A stretch of 64,000 bases of DNA, from positions 3,596,001-3,660,000 of the forward strand of contig OZ244783.1 in assembly GCA_965219635.1 (NCBI GenBank), given 5' to 3'. The DNA comes from JAPOXR01 sp965219635. Its GTDB lineage: Bacteria > Pseudomonadota > Alphaproteobacteria > Rhodobacterales > Rhodobacteraceae. This document shows, one piece after another, positions 26,190 to 34,418 of this stretch (positions are counted from its first letter, which is position 1; every line of letters begins with the position of its first letter). The position numbers and the translations under genes are program-made. The notes beneath the pieces are model-generated. The model did not search any database. It saw only the letters and a list, made by a program, of their open reading frames with translations, and was not told where the DNA came from.

Positions 26190-26874
26190 AGCGACTGCGC
26201 TGAAATCCGGTTATGGAAAGGTTCAAATTCTGCATGGGATAAGTTTTGCAGTACGTCCCGGTCGGATCACGACAGTGTTAGGGCCAAATGGTGCCGGCAA
26301 AAGCACATTGATGAAAACTCTGTCTGGGCATTTGCCAGTCATTGGTGGCACATTTCAATTTAAGGGCAAGTCTCTCGTCGGACATCGCGCACTCAGCATC
26401 TGCTTGGCTGGCATTGGATACGTCCCTCAGGAAGCCAACGTGTTCTTTGACTTGTCGGTTCGTGACAATCTGCTTGCGTCCTCGCTAGCTTTCGAAGGAG
26501 CGGCAGAGTTGGTGACAGAAGTCTTCAGGCGCTTTCCAATCCTTGAGGAACGGGCCAGCCAACGCGCATCAACGCTTTCTGGAGGAGAGCGCCAGACCTT
26601 GGCAATCGCTACGGCGCTTGTAACCGGGCCAGAGGTTTTGATCCTTGACGAGCCAACGTCCGGGCTAGCTCCGATTTTCGTCGACCGCATTCTGGGGTGG
26701 GTGGGTGAATTAGCCCAGGAAGGCATGGGCGTGGCTTGGGTCATTGAGCAGAATCCGGAGAAGATACTTGCTGTTTCCGAAACCACCTACGTCATCGACG
26801 CCGGGCGAAATGCTATCACGGTCGAAAGTGGTTCGCTTCTTGAACCAGGACGCCTCGAAAGCGTGTTGCTGTAG
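26179..26874 (+). CDS. livF: ABC importer ATPase (LivF-like)
   Basis: The 231-residue ATPase has Walker A GPNGAGKST, the LivF-typical GIGYVPQEANVFFDLSV, signature LSGGERQTLAIATAL and Walker B VLILDEPTSGLAP. It overlaps livG by 11 bp. It pairs with LivG to form the heterodimeric ATPase. Confidence 0.94.
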   Translation: MLLEATALKSGYGKVQILHGISFAVRPGRITTVLGPNGAGKSTLMKTLSGHLPVIGGTFQFKGKSLVGHRALSICLAGIGYVPQEANVFFDLSVRDNLLASSLAFEGAAELVTEVFRRFPILEERASQRASTLSGGERQTLAIATALVTGPEVLILDEPTSGLAPIFVDRILGWVGELAQEGMGVAWVIEQNPEKILAVSETTYVIDAGRNAITVESGSLLEPGRLESVLL

Positions 26875-26995
26875 GGCAATGGCTGGGTTGGGAATAGAGA
26901 TTCTGGCTGAATGACAAAAAGGAGGGATTGATGACATAATCTTATGAATTTGGCTTGAGAATAGACAACTTCTTTGCAGAACAATGGAGGATCAG

Positions 26996-28204
26996 ATGCA
27001 AAAGAGGAGTATACGTCGTAAATCAGTGATGGCTGCAGCCATCATCTCGGGCGTTGCAACGGTGACCCAGGCTAATGAAGTCACTGTTGGCGTCTTGGTG
27101 CCGTTAACCGGTGAACTTGGTGAGTTCGGCGAGATCGTTGCGAACGCAGTGGAGCTTGGAGTCGCCGAGGTCAATGCGGCAGGCGGCACATCTTGCGGAA
27201 TGCTGCGGACGGTAGTTGCCGACACGGGGGGAAATCCCGAGTTGGGAATCCGCGAGGCCACTAAGATGATTGAATCCGAGGGTGCGGTTGCGCTGCTCGG
27301 ACCGACTTCGGGCGTTATGGTAGCGTTGGTCGACATGGCTAAGCGGACCGAAACTGTCATCATCTCGCCCTATGCGGGCACGATCACCCTTAACGAGCTT
27401 GGTGGTGATTTCGTCTATCGGACGGTATCCTCTGACCTTGGCGATGGAGCCGCTTCGGGGCTCTGGCTCACTGAACGCGGTTACAAGAGCGTGGCCTTTC
27501 TTGTGCAAAACGAGGAATCGACAATCTCTCCTGCCCAAGTTGCTCGCACAAAACTCGAGGATGCTGGGATCGAGTTGACAGACTATGTCATCTACAACCC
27601 TGGTCAGCCGTCCTATCAGGCTGAGTTGATTTCGGTATTGGCGAACGAACCCGATGCGATCTATCTGGCCGGCGGTCAGGAATCCGGGGTCACTGTCATC
27701 AAGGAAGCGACCGCGGGCGGGTTTGAGGGCGAGTGGTTGTTCACCGCTGACCTTGCTGTGCCGGAGATTTTCGACGCAGCTGGCGCTGAGTTGCTTAACG
27801 GACGAGCTTATGTCGAATTTGCCGATGCTGATAATTCGTTACCCGAATATAAGGCTTTCGAATTGCTGCATAGGGAAGCAACAGGCGAAGAGCCAGGCCC
27901 GTTCGCTGCCAATTCCTTTGACATGGTTTCGTTGGTAGCACTATCGCTGGAATCCAGTGGCAAATGTTCGGGGGCTGGCATCAATGCTGTGATCCGGGAT
28001 GTCGCCGATGGTGGTGAAGCTGTATCGTCATTTGCGGATGGCAAAGCGGCATTGACCGAGGGCAAGGACATTAACTACGAGGGTGCGTCTGGACCGCTGA
28101 GCTTCGATGAAAGCGGAACTGTCTCTGGTTCCTATACGATACAGGCGGCACAGGATGGGCAATGGGTTAACGTTCGGTTCTATCCGGCAAGCGAGTTCGA
28201 ATGA
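26996..28204 (+). CDS. Periplasmic substrate-binding protein of the Liv-type importer
   Basis: I choose ATG 26996 because GGAGGA lies 5-10 bp upstream; an in-frame ATG at 26984 precedes that ribosome-binding site. The 402-residue product has a Sec signal (KSVMAAAIISGVATVTQA-NEV) and a type I periplasmic-binding fold: VTVGVLVPLTGELGEFG, then LLGPTSGVMVAL, VIISPYAGTITLNELG and YNPGQPSYQAEL. Ligand identity cannot be read from the sequence. It is the last gene of the importer operon after a 121-bp gap, with its own candidate operator overlapping codons 4-8. Confidence 0.92.
   Translation: MQKRSIRRKSVMAAAIISGVATVTQANEVTVGVLVPLTGELGEFGEIVANAVELGVAEVNAAGGTSCGMLRTVVADTGGNPELGIREATKMIESEGAVALLGPTSGVMVALVDMAKRTETVIISPYAGTITLNELGGDFVYRTVSSDLGDGAASGLWLTERGYKSVAFLVQNEESTISPAQVARTKLEDAGIELTDYVIYNPGQPSYQAELISVLANEPDAIYLAGGQESGVTVIKEATAGGFEGEWLFTADLAVPEIFDAAGAELLNGRAYVEFADADNSLPEYKAFELLHREATGEEPGPFAANSFDMVSLVALSLESSGKCSGAGINAVIRDVADGGEAVSSFADGKAALTEGKDINYEGASGPLSFDESGTVSGSYTIQAAQDGQWVNVRFYPASEFE
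27006..27017. promoter_or_regulatory. Candidate MarR operator 5 (overlaps start of binding-protein gene)
   Basis: GGAGTATACGTC matches GGAGTATACTCC at 10 of 12 positions but lies inside the first codons of the binding-protein gene. It could act as a roadblock or be a chance match; it is the weakest of the five by position. Confidence 0.35.
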
Positions 28205-28229
28205 ACGCCCTTAATTCAGTCTAGTGTTC

Positions 28230-28256
28230 CCGCCCCCGGCCAAAGCCCGGGGGCGG
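28230..28256 (+). terminator. Hairpin after the importer operon
   Basis: CCGCCCCCGG pairs with CCGGGGGCGG across a 7-base loop, 26 bp after the binding-protein stop. No strong T run follows, but the stem is long and very GC-rich. It probably ends the importer transcript and may also serve the convergent DctM fragment. Confidence 0.7.
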
Positions 28257-28274
28257 TCCATTCTGCCAAGTTGA

Positions 28275-28617
28275 TCAATAGAACTGTGGCGGTAGCATCA
28301 GCGCCAGTTGGGGAAACGCCATTAATGTCCCGATCATCACAAGCAGTGCTGCAACGAAGGGCAGAGCCCCAACGATGACGTCGTTCAAGTGTCCGGATTT
28401 CCGCACGCCTTGAATGACGTACAGGTTTAGTCCCACAGGTGATGTGATTAGTGCTGTCTCAATCAACAGCATTAGAAGGATGCCAAACCACTCTGGATCG
28501 TATCCCAGCGAGAAGATAACTGGAGCGACAATTGGCACAGTCGTGATCAACTATGTCAGTGTGTCGAGAAACCGCCCGAGTACCAAGTAGAGGAAAACTA
28601 CAAGGCAAACGGCTGCT
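28275..28617 (-). pseudogene. C-terminal fragment of TRAP transporter large permease (DctM)
   Basis: The minus strand encodes VVFLYLVLGRFLDTLT, an in-frame TAG, then LITTVPIVAPVIFSLGYDPE, TALITSPVGLNLYVIQG and the final membrane helix to TGA at 28275. This is the last 110 or so residues of a DctM permease. The upstream two-thirds is missing and homology stops where group II intron sequence begins. The internal stop and truncation mark it as dead. It is not derived from the DctM at 52158-53474 in any obvious way. Confidence 0.8.
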
Positions 28618-28832
28618 CTTGCGTGCCCTGCGGCGGCGGTCCCAACGGGACCGCACCGAATGGGGGAGAATTGAAACTCTTGCCGCCGCGCACTGGCCCA
28701 AGACCCGTATCCTGCACCCGTGGCCGTACCAACGGCTTGTCGTCATGACCCAAGGGAGGAGCCCGGTGCGTTAACGAGCACGCCAGGTTCTGTGCGGGGG
28801 GACCGGAGCAACCCGGTTCCCTACCGCGATGT
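28618..28832 (+). mobile_element. 3' remnant of a group II intron
   Basis: The plus strand reads LRALRRRSQRDRTEWGRIET, then ARILHP-type KTRILHPWPYQRLVVMTQGR and SPVR-stop at 28774, the usual C-terminus of a group II intron maturase. This is overlapped and followed by domain V and domain VI RNA sequence ending near CCTACCGCGAT. The reverse transcriptase domain and the 5' half of the intron are absent. The fragment starts where DctM homology ends, so a rearrangement or partial intron insertion truncated that gene. It cannot move by itself. Confidence 0.75.
28759..28790 (+). ncRNA. Group II intron domain V (remnant)
   Basis: The 32-nt segment begins GAGCC, contains GTGCGTTAACGAGCAC and ends GGTTC, matching the catalytic domain V hairpin with the AGC triad at its foot. 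A domain VI-like stem (GGGGGACCGG...CCCGGTTCCC) follows at about 28796-28821. It is non-functional without the remaining domains. Confidence 0.7.
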
Positions 28833-28889
28833 GGATTGGTTTCACTCTCGTCTACTGCCCCATTGCCGTGCTGGAGCCCACAGGGTTAA

Positions 28890-30050
28890 ATGGATGCCGT
28901 CATGTTCAATCCTGAGTCTCTCAAGTGCTTCCTCAATTTGGGTTTCGACGAGATCATTGATGTCAGGTCTCCGTCGGAATACCGGGAAGACCATGTATTT
29001 GACGCCGTCAACCTGCCTGTCCTGTCCGATGCCGAGCGCGCACGGGTAGGACAACTCTATCACCAGGAAAGCAGGTTCGGCGCCAAGAGAGTTGGAGCGG
29101 CTCTGGTTTCCAGAAACATCGCCGGACACCTTGAGCAAGGTCTGTCGGAGCGGCCCGGCAGTTATCGGCCACTCGTATATTGCTGGCGGGGCGGAGAGCG
29201 ATCAGGCGCAACGGCGCATGTTCTTAGGCGCGTCGGTTGGCGGGTCGACACACTTGCAGGCGGCTACAGGACCTTCCGCCGCCTGGTGGCGGACTGCATG
29301 CACAATCGCGAGTTTCCCTGCAGGGTCGTCCTCCTTGAGGGATATACAGGTGTGGCAAAGACGGCGATGCTGGAATTGCTCTCTGAACGCGGAGCGCAGA
29401 CCATCAACCTGGAACGGCTGGCAGGACATCGCGGGTCACTCTTCGGCGCAACAAGTGTTGGCCAGCCATCCCAAAAGGCATTCGAAAGCGCTCTGGCGAG
29501 GCAATCGCTGCAACTTGATACTGGCCGCCCGGTTGTTGTCGAGGCCGAGTCGAACAGGATCGGGGAATTGTTGATTCCGCCTTCGCTGTGGCGGGCCATG
29601 CGGAATGCCTCAAGACTCGCAATCAATGCCCCGCTGGAAGCAAGGGTAAGCCGTATCCTGGAGGACTTTGCCGAATTGCTTGAGAATGCTCAGGGAAGAG
29701 AAAGGGCTATTCGCAAACTCGCTCCCTTCCATTCGAAGGAACGGATTTCCGGCTGGCTCCAGATGTCGTCGGACGGGAAGTTCCAAGACTTGGTTTCAAG
29801 CCTGATACGCCATCATTACGATCCCCGCTATCGCAGGCATCGCGAAAATTCCGGACCACCAGCAAAATTCGCTGTCGAACTCACGGGAACTTCTCCAGAG
29901 GATCTTGAAGCGGCTGTGGAACTGCTGATGAGCCAGGGTCAGCTGGATGTGGCCGAGTCTGGCAAAACCGACAGCCAAGGCTCTCCTTCCATGACACCGC
30001 CAATCACTGCTGCCGTTTCGCCCGCATTGGCAAGTTCGTCCATCACGTGA
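28890..30050 (+). CDS. mnmH: tRNA 2-selenouridine synthase
   Basis: MnmH (SelU) replaces sulfur by selenium in the wobble uridine of certain tRNAs, using selenophosphate. The 386-residue protein has an N-terminal rhodanese domain (FDEIIDVRSPSEYREDHV) with the active Cys in LVYCWRGGERSGATA. The P-loop-like C-terminal domain begins VVLLEGYTGVAKT. The usual Walker A Gly is Ala there (GYTGVAKT), which is odd. The last 112 bp overlap the convergent selD 3' end. The pairing with selD makes functional sense because SelD makes selenophosphate. Confidence 0.92.
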   Translation: MDAVMFNPESLKCFLNLGFDEIIDVRSPSEYREDHVFDAVNLPVLSDAERARVGQLYHQESRFGAKRVGAALVSRNIAGHLEQGLSERPGSYRPLVYCWRGGERSGATAHVLRRVGWRVDTLAGGYRTFRRLVADCMHNREFPCRVVLLEGYTGVAKTAMLELLSERGAQTINLERLAGHRGSLFGATSVGQPSQKAFESALARQSLQLDTGRPVVVEAESNRIGELLIPPSLWRAMRNASRLAINAPLEARVSRILEDFAELLENAQGRERAIRKLAPFHSKERISGWLQMSSDGKFQDLVSSLIRHHYDPRYRRHRENSGPPAKFAVELTGTSPEDLEAAVELLMSQGQLDVAESGKTDSQGSPSMTPPITAAVSPALASSSIT

Positions 30051-32149
30051 TCAACTGCATTTGCCGGAACCGCGGCCAGCAGGCCGCCAGCGGTTTGCGG
30101 GTCAAAGAGAAGGTCTGCCCTGTCATCGCATACCGATGACATCCGTCCGCGCAGCTCCGCATTGGACTTCCAGATTGTTGATCTGACGCCAAGTGCCGCC
30201 AGTCCCTGGGCTCCGGGCAGAACGGGCACAGCCGCAAGATCTATTTCGGCTGCTACTCCGGACGCCTCGAGAATCTCGAACAGATGGCCTGCCAGCCCAA
30301 ATCCTGTCACATCGGTCATGGCAGTCGCCGTTCCTGCCAGAACTCTGGCGGCGGGGCCGGAGGACCGGGACATGGTTCGAAGCGCTGTCTCAACATCTGT
30401 ACCGCAGGCTTTGCCGGCCATTTCCCCAGCGAGTATCGTTCCAGTTCCAATCGGGCGGGTAAGGATCAGCCTGTCGCCAGGATTGGCGCCTGACTTGAGC
30501 ACCGGGCGGTCATCGGGAATGCCGGTGATCGTGAAACCGATCATCAGTTCAGCTCCCTGGCTTGTGTGGCCTCCGACGATCGGAGCACCCTCGGCCGAGA
30601 ACACTTCGGATGCAGCATCCATGATCTCTCGTTGGGTTTCGGCAAGCAGATTATCCGACATCCTTGGCAAGACAATCGAGGCGAGCGCTGCCTGCGGCCG
30701 GGCACCCATGGCCCATATGTCGCCTAACGCATGAATTGCCGCAATCCGCCCAAACAACCATGGATCATCGACAAAGGCCCTGAGGTGGTCGGTGGCGATG
30801 ACCTGTACGGTTTGTCCCCATTCCAGCACAGCTGCATCGTCGCCAATACCCTGCGCCACGGTTCCAGCAGTACTCCGGGCAATCCCCGAAAGGCCTGATT
30901 GAAGCGCCTGGCGGCTCACCTTGGATCCACAGCCTCCGCACAGCTTGCCTCCTTCATTAATGAACTCCTGCAAACCGGCGGCCGCTTGGCCCGTAACTGC
31001 AGGACTATCCATCACAGGCAATTCCTGGAATTGCGTCATGAATCTCCGGTCAATCCAGTCCTTGACGCCCCAGACCTTGGCGCCTCCGATGGCTAACCCC
31101 CATTTTTCACCGACGGCTTCCTTGGCGCCCATGGACACGAGTTTCAGGAAACGCCGCTGTGGCCGGAACGGGCTTGGTTGGCCTCCCGCAAGCGCAGTCC
31201 TCAGATTGCGGAATAGCACCGGAGCCGAGCGAACCGCATACACACCCGCCTTGCTTCGCGGCGATCTTGACATGTGGCAGCAGTCGCCAGCCGCATACAC
31301 CGAGGCTTGTCCGGATACCCTGAGGCATTCGTCGACATTTATGAAACCACATTCCAGTTCCAGCCCGGTTTCGGCTAGCCACGCTGGAGGTGTCGCCCCG
31401 GCGGCGCCGATGATCAGGCCGGCCTCCACAATCTCGCCATCTTCAAGGACAAGCCGGCCTGCTTCGACTCTGGCTGCGGTTCTGGCGCACTTGAACTCCA
31501 CCCCCAGCTCGGCTGATTTCCTCAGCAACTTTCTTCTGCTGGCCGGGGCAAGTTCCACCAGCGGATTGGGCCCCCTTTCAACGACCGTTATCCGTGGTGA
31601 TGTGCCAAGGCTCTTGCCCATGCAATAGGCGGCAGCCATTGCAAGCTCTACGCCGCCGACGCCAGCTCCGAGAATGGCAACCGTGGCCGGCAATCTTGCG
31701 GCCTCGACATCGGAAAGGAACCTGATCCAAGCCTCGGCAAAGTTGCCGAGCGGTTTGGCGGCAATTGCGTGAGCGCTGAATCCTGGCAGTTCTGGCATCT
31801 CTGTTGTGATACCGACATTGATCGAGAGAACATCGAAATGCACCGGTGCTTGCCTGTCCAGCAGCACATGGCGATTTTCCAGATCCAGTCCGGTTGCGTT
31901 CGCAAGGGTCAGCCGGGCTCCGGAACTTCTGCACAGCCGAACGAGGTCGATTTCGAGTTCGTCGCGTCCATAATGTCCAGCGACATAACCAGGGAGCATG
32001 CCGGTATAGGGCGCGGTTGGCTGAGGATTGATCAACGTAACCCTTGCGCCCGGAAGACGGTTCATACCCCACTTCTTCAATACAAGGGCATGGGCGTGTC
32101 CGCCTCCAACCAGGACCAGATCTCGGGTGAAGGGCAGGGTTTGCATCAT
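29939..32149 (-). CDS. selD: Fused FAD-dependent oxidoreductase-selenide, water dikinase SelD
   Basis: Residues 1 to about 370 are an NDH-2-like flavoprotein (LVLVGGGHAHALVLKKWG, VAILGAGVGGVELAMAAA, YAAGDCCHM). Residues from about 400 onward are SelD: CGGCGSKVS with the catalytic Cys and Lys, ATDHLRAFVDDPWLFGRIAA, and VGGHTSQGAELMIGFTITG. SelD makes selenophosphate from selenide and ATP. The fused flavoprotein is presumed to supply or reduce selenide. This fusion is known in a number of proteobacteria. The start is not certain: ATG at 32149 is used, with 32164 and 32146 as alternatives. The 3' end overlaps mnmH by 112 bp in convergent orientation. Confidence 0.93.
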   Translation of the reverse strand: MMQTLPFTRDLVLVGGGHAHALVLKKWGMNRLPGARVTLINPQPTAPYTGMLPGYVAGHYGRDELEIDLVRLCRSSGARLTLANATGLDLENRHVLLDRQAPVHFDVLSINVGITTEMPELPGFSAHAIAAKPLGNFAEAWIRFLSDVEAARLPATVAILGAGVGGVELAMAAAYCMGKSLGTSPRITVVERGPNPLVELAPASRRKLLRKSAELGVEFKCARTAARVEAGRLVLEDGEIVEAGLIIGAAGATPPAWLAETGLELECGFINVDECLRVSGQASVYAAGDCCHMSRSPRSKAGVYAVRSAPVLFRNLRTALAGGQPSPFRPQRRFLKLVSMGAKEAVGEKWGLAIGGAKVWGVKDWIDRRFMTQFQELPVMDSPAVTGQAAAGLQEFINEGGKLCGGCGSKVSRQALQSGLSGIARSTAGTVAQGIGDDAAVLEWGQTVQVIATDHLRAFVDDPWLFGRIAAIHALGDIWAMGARPQAALASIVLPRMSDNLLAETQREIMDAASEVFSAEGAPIVGGHTSQGAELMIGFTITGIPDDRPVLKSGANPGDRLILTRPIGTGTILAGEMAGKACGTDVETALRTMSRSSGPAARVLAGTATAMTDVTGFGLAGHLFEILEASGVAAEIDLAAVPVLPGAQGLAALGVRSTIWKSNAELRGRMSSVCDDRADLLFDPQTAGGLLAAVPANAVDHVMDELANAGETAAVIGGVMEGEPWLSVLPDSATSS

Positions 32150-32206
32150 TGCCCGGACTCGCAACGTCTGTTTGCCGGTCCTGGTGCCATATTCGGCCGG
32201 GAAGCT

Positions 32207-33220
32207 TCAGGTGGCAGCTGCCGATGGGGAAGGTTCGCGGAACCGGACCGTGCCCAAAGAGTTTGTGGCAATGAAGCGATCCAGTTCTTCTGCATCAGGC
32301 ATGGCAGGTGAACAGCCTACCCGCGAAACCACGATCGCGGCGCTTGCCGATCCCTGGACGACCGCATCGACCAACGTCTTGCCGGCGGCAAGACCCGAGA
32401 TGAATCCACCCATGAATCCGTCCCCTGCGCCAATGGGTTTAAGGGCTTCGACGCTGAACACACCGGTGGCAAATTCCCCTTCCCTTGAAATGGTCACGGC
32501 ACCATCGCCGCCCTTCTTGTAAACCGCGATTTCTGCAGTCGAGCTTGCCAGCGCCCGGGCCTTTTCGAGGCCTTCCCCGGGTGCGCCCGCCATAAAGTCG
32601 AACTCAACGTCATTGCCGACGACGATGTCGCAGGACTCGCCAGCGCGGGACAGTGTGTCTGCCGCGAGGCTTGCCGAACTCCATGAGTGCGGGCGATAGT
32701 CGATGTCCAGGATAAGGGGCAACCCGGCAGAGCGGGCCAATTCCAGAGATCTAAAAGACGCGCTGCGGGAAGGTTCCTCTGCAAATGCCGTGCCTGTGAT
32801 GATCAGCCCTCCGTAAGCCCCATAATCGAGCGCCTCGACATCGGCGGTGTTCATAAGGAAATCGGCAGCGGAGTTACGGTAGAGCACGCACTGGTGGTCA
32901 TCGAGCCGGCTGTCGGCTGCTACCAGCGAGGTCCGGCGCGGACCTTCAACCACCCGCACATGGTCCCGGTTGACGCCATACCTGTCCAGGCCGTTCAGGC
33001 AAAAACGGCCGATGGCATCATCGGAAACCGTGGTCACCAAAGAAGCCTGTCCACCCAGCTTGGCGATTGCCACGGCCATGTTGGCGGGCGAACCGCCAAG
33101 GCAGGCTACCAGCTTGGGCGCATCCTCAAGCCGGGTTCCCGGAGGGTCGGCATATACATCCATGCCGACCCTGCCAACAACCGCGAACCGGTTCCTGCGC
33201 AGGCGAGCAATATCGGTCAT
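32207..33220 (-). CDS. PfkB-family sugar kinase, IolC-like (5-dehydro-2-deoxygluconokinase type)
   Basis: From ATG 33220 (MTDIARLRRNRFAVVGRVGM) the product is 337 residues. PfkB signatures are CLGGSPANMAVAIAKLGG near the N-terminus and PIGAGDGFMGGFISGLAAG with the catalytic Asp near the C-terminus. RVGMDVYADPPGTRLEDAPK resembles IolC, which phosphorylates 5-dehydro-2-deoxygluconate in inositol breakdown. No other iol genes are present, so the true substrate may be another sugar acid or cyclitol. It lies 52 bp after the Rieske oxygenase gene and about 60 bp before selD, on one strand. Confidence 0.8.
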   Translation of the reverse strand: MTDIARLRRNRFAVVGRVGMDVYADPPGTRLEDAPKLVACLGGSPANMAVAIAKLGGQASLVTTVSDDAIGRFCLNGLDRYGVNRDHVRVVEGPRRTSLVAADSRLDDHQCVLYRNSAADFLMNTADVEALDYGAYGGLIITGTAFAEEPSRSASFRSLELARSAGLPLILDIDYRPHSWSSASLAADTLSRAGESCDIVVGNDVEFDFMAGAPGEGLEKARALASSTAEIAVYKKGGDGAVTISREGEFATGVFSVEALKPIGAGDGFMGGFISGLAAGKTLVDAVVQGSASAAIVVSRVGCSPAMPDAEELDRFIATNSLGTVRFREPSPSAAAT

Positions 33221-33272
33221 GGCAACTGCCTCCATGCGGTTGAGTTCTGGTCCGAAAGCACGGTGCCGACGG

Positions 33273-34418
33273 TTATCCTGCAAGCGCCTGCTGGACGAGG
33301 CGGTGGAAGTGATGCACGGCGTGCTCGCCGCGTCCTGTCAGACCGGTTCCGGCGACAAACGGGCCTTGCGAATATCCGAGAGACTTGAGGCCCCGCTGCA
33401 CGCTCTCACAGAGCCGGATGTCCTCGGGGATCAGGACATTTGCTGAATAATTCATGCGGACCTCGTCAACGTTCTCTGTCACGGAAATCGTATGACCTTC
33501 AAAGCGCGTCCACTCAAGGCCCGCCGGCCGGATTGCGGAGAAATTCACCTCCTCCTTGCCGGGCATGACGTTGATCGTGGTGTTTGGCCAGAGATACCAG
33601 AATGCCGATTGCATGAAGTCACGGGAGGGATCGAGCGGATAGGCAGAGTTTGCGACCTTTACCTTCCCCCCAAGTTGCTTTGCCCACATTCCGAACACCT
33701 CGTGGCGATAGGAGTCCATGCAGATGATGTCGGAGAAATCAGGGTGGGCATGGTCGCAGTGGTAACATTCGACATAGTTGTCGACCACGACTTTCCATCC
33801 GGCATTGATGCTGGTTTCTCCCTGGTCTTCGAAACTCGCATGCGCAAGCCGGCCATAGAAGGGTAGTGTTCTTCGTACGTCTTCCTCCAAGTCACCGGCG
33901 ATTTCGGAAAGTGCCTGCGACCCGGCATCCAGATTGATGAAGACGCAATCAAGGAAAATCTCTGAACGAACTGGTGACAAGGGAAAATCACTGGTGTCGA
34001 AACCGGGGCGGGAATTCGTGCCGGGTGCGCCGCGCAACCGTCCGTCGCGCGCGTATGTCCAGGCATGGTAGGGACAGACTATGACCCGCTCAACATTGCC
34101 AACGCCTTCCGGTAGCAATTCGTGCGCTCGGTGCCGGCACACATTGTGAAACGCCCGGATTTGCCCATCGTCGCCGAGTATCGCGAAGATATTCTGGCCG
34201 GCCAGCCGGAACGCGACATAATCGCCCGGGTTGCGGAACATGGTTGTGTGGGCAACGTACTGCCAAGTACGGTGGAATATGCGGTCCACTTCAAGATCGT
34301 AAACCGCCTGATCCGTATACATGTTCGACGGGAGCGTGAATGACTCCTCCGCTCTGCTGTTCAATGGCAAGGCGAACACATTACCCTGTTCATCCGGCCT
34401 CTGATGATCATTTTCCAT
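33273..34418 (-). CDS. Rieske-type ring-hydroxylating oxygenase alpha subunit
   Basis: From ATG 34418 (MENDHQRPDEQG) the protein is 381 residues; the longer upstream frame has no homology. The Rieske ligands are Cys94-X-His96 and Cys115-X2-His118. The mononuclear iron motif is NYVECYHCDHAHPDF with His220 and His225. Overall layout resembles single-component alpha subunits such as choline, carnitine or glycine-betaine monooxygenases more than true aromatic dioxygenases. No reductase or ferredoxin gene is adjacent. It leads the operon with the PfkB kinase and is divergent from a sugar-type ABC importer. Confidence 0.9.
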   Translation of the reverse strand: MENDHQRPDEQGNVFALPLNSRAEESFTLPSNMYTDQAVYDLEVDRIFHRTWQYVAHTTMFRNPGDYVAFRLAGQNIFAILGDDGQIRAFHNVCRHRAHELLPEGVGNVERVIVCPYHAWTYARDGRLRGAPGTNSRPGFDTSDFPLSPVRSEIFLDCVFINLDAGSQALSEIAGDLEEDVRRTLPFYGRLAHASFEDQGETSINAGWKVVVDNYVECYHCDHAHPDFSDIICMDSYRHEVFGMWAKQLGGKVKVANSAYPLDPSRDFMQSAFWYLWPNTTINVMPGKEEVNFSAIRPAGLEWTRFEGHTISVTENVDEVRMNYSANVLIPEDIRLCESVQRGLKSLGYSQGPFVAGTGLTGRGEHAVHHFHRLVQQALAG

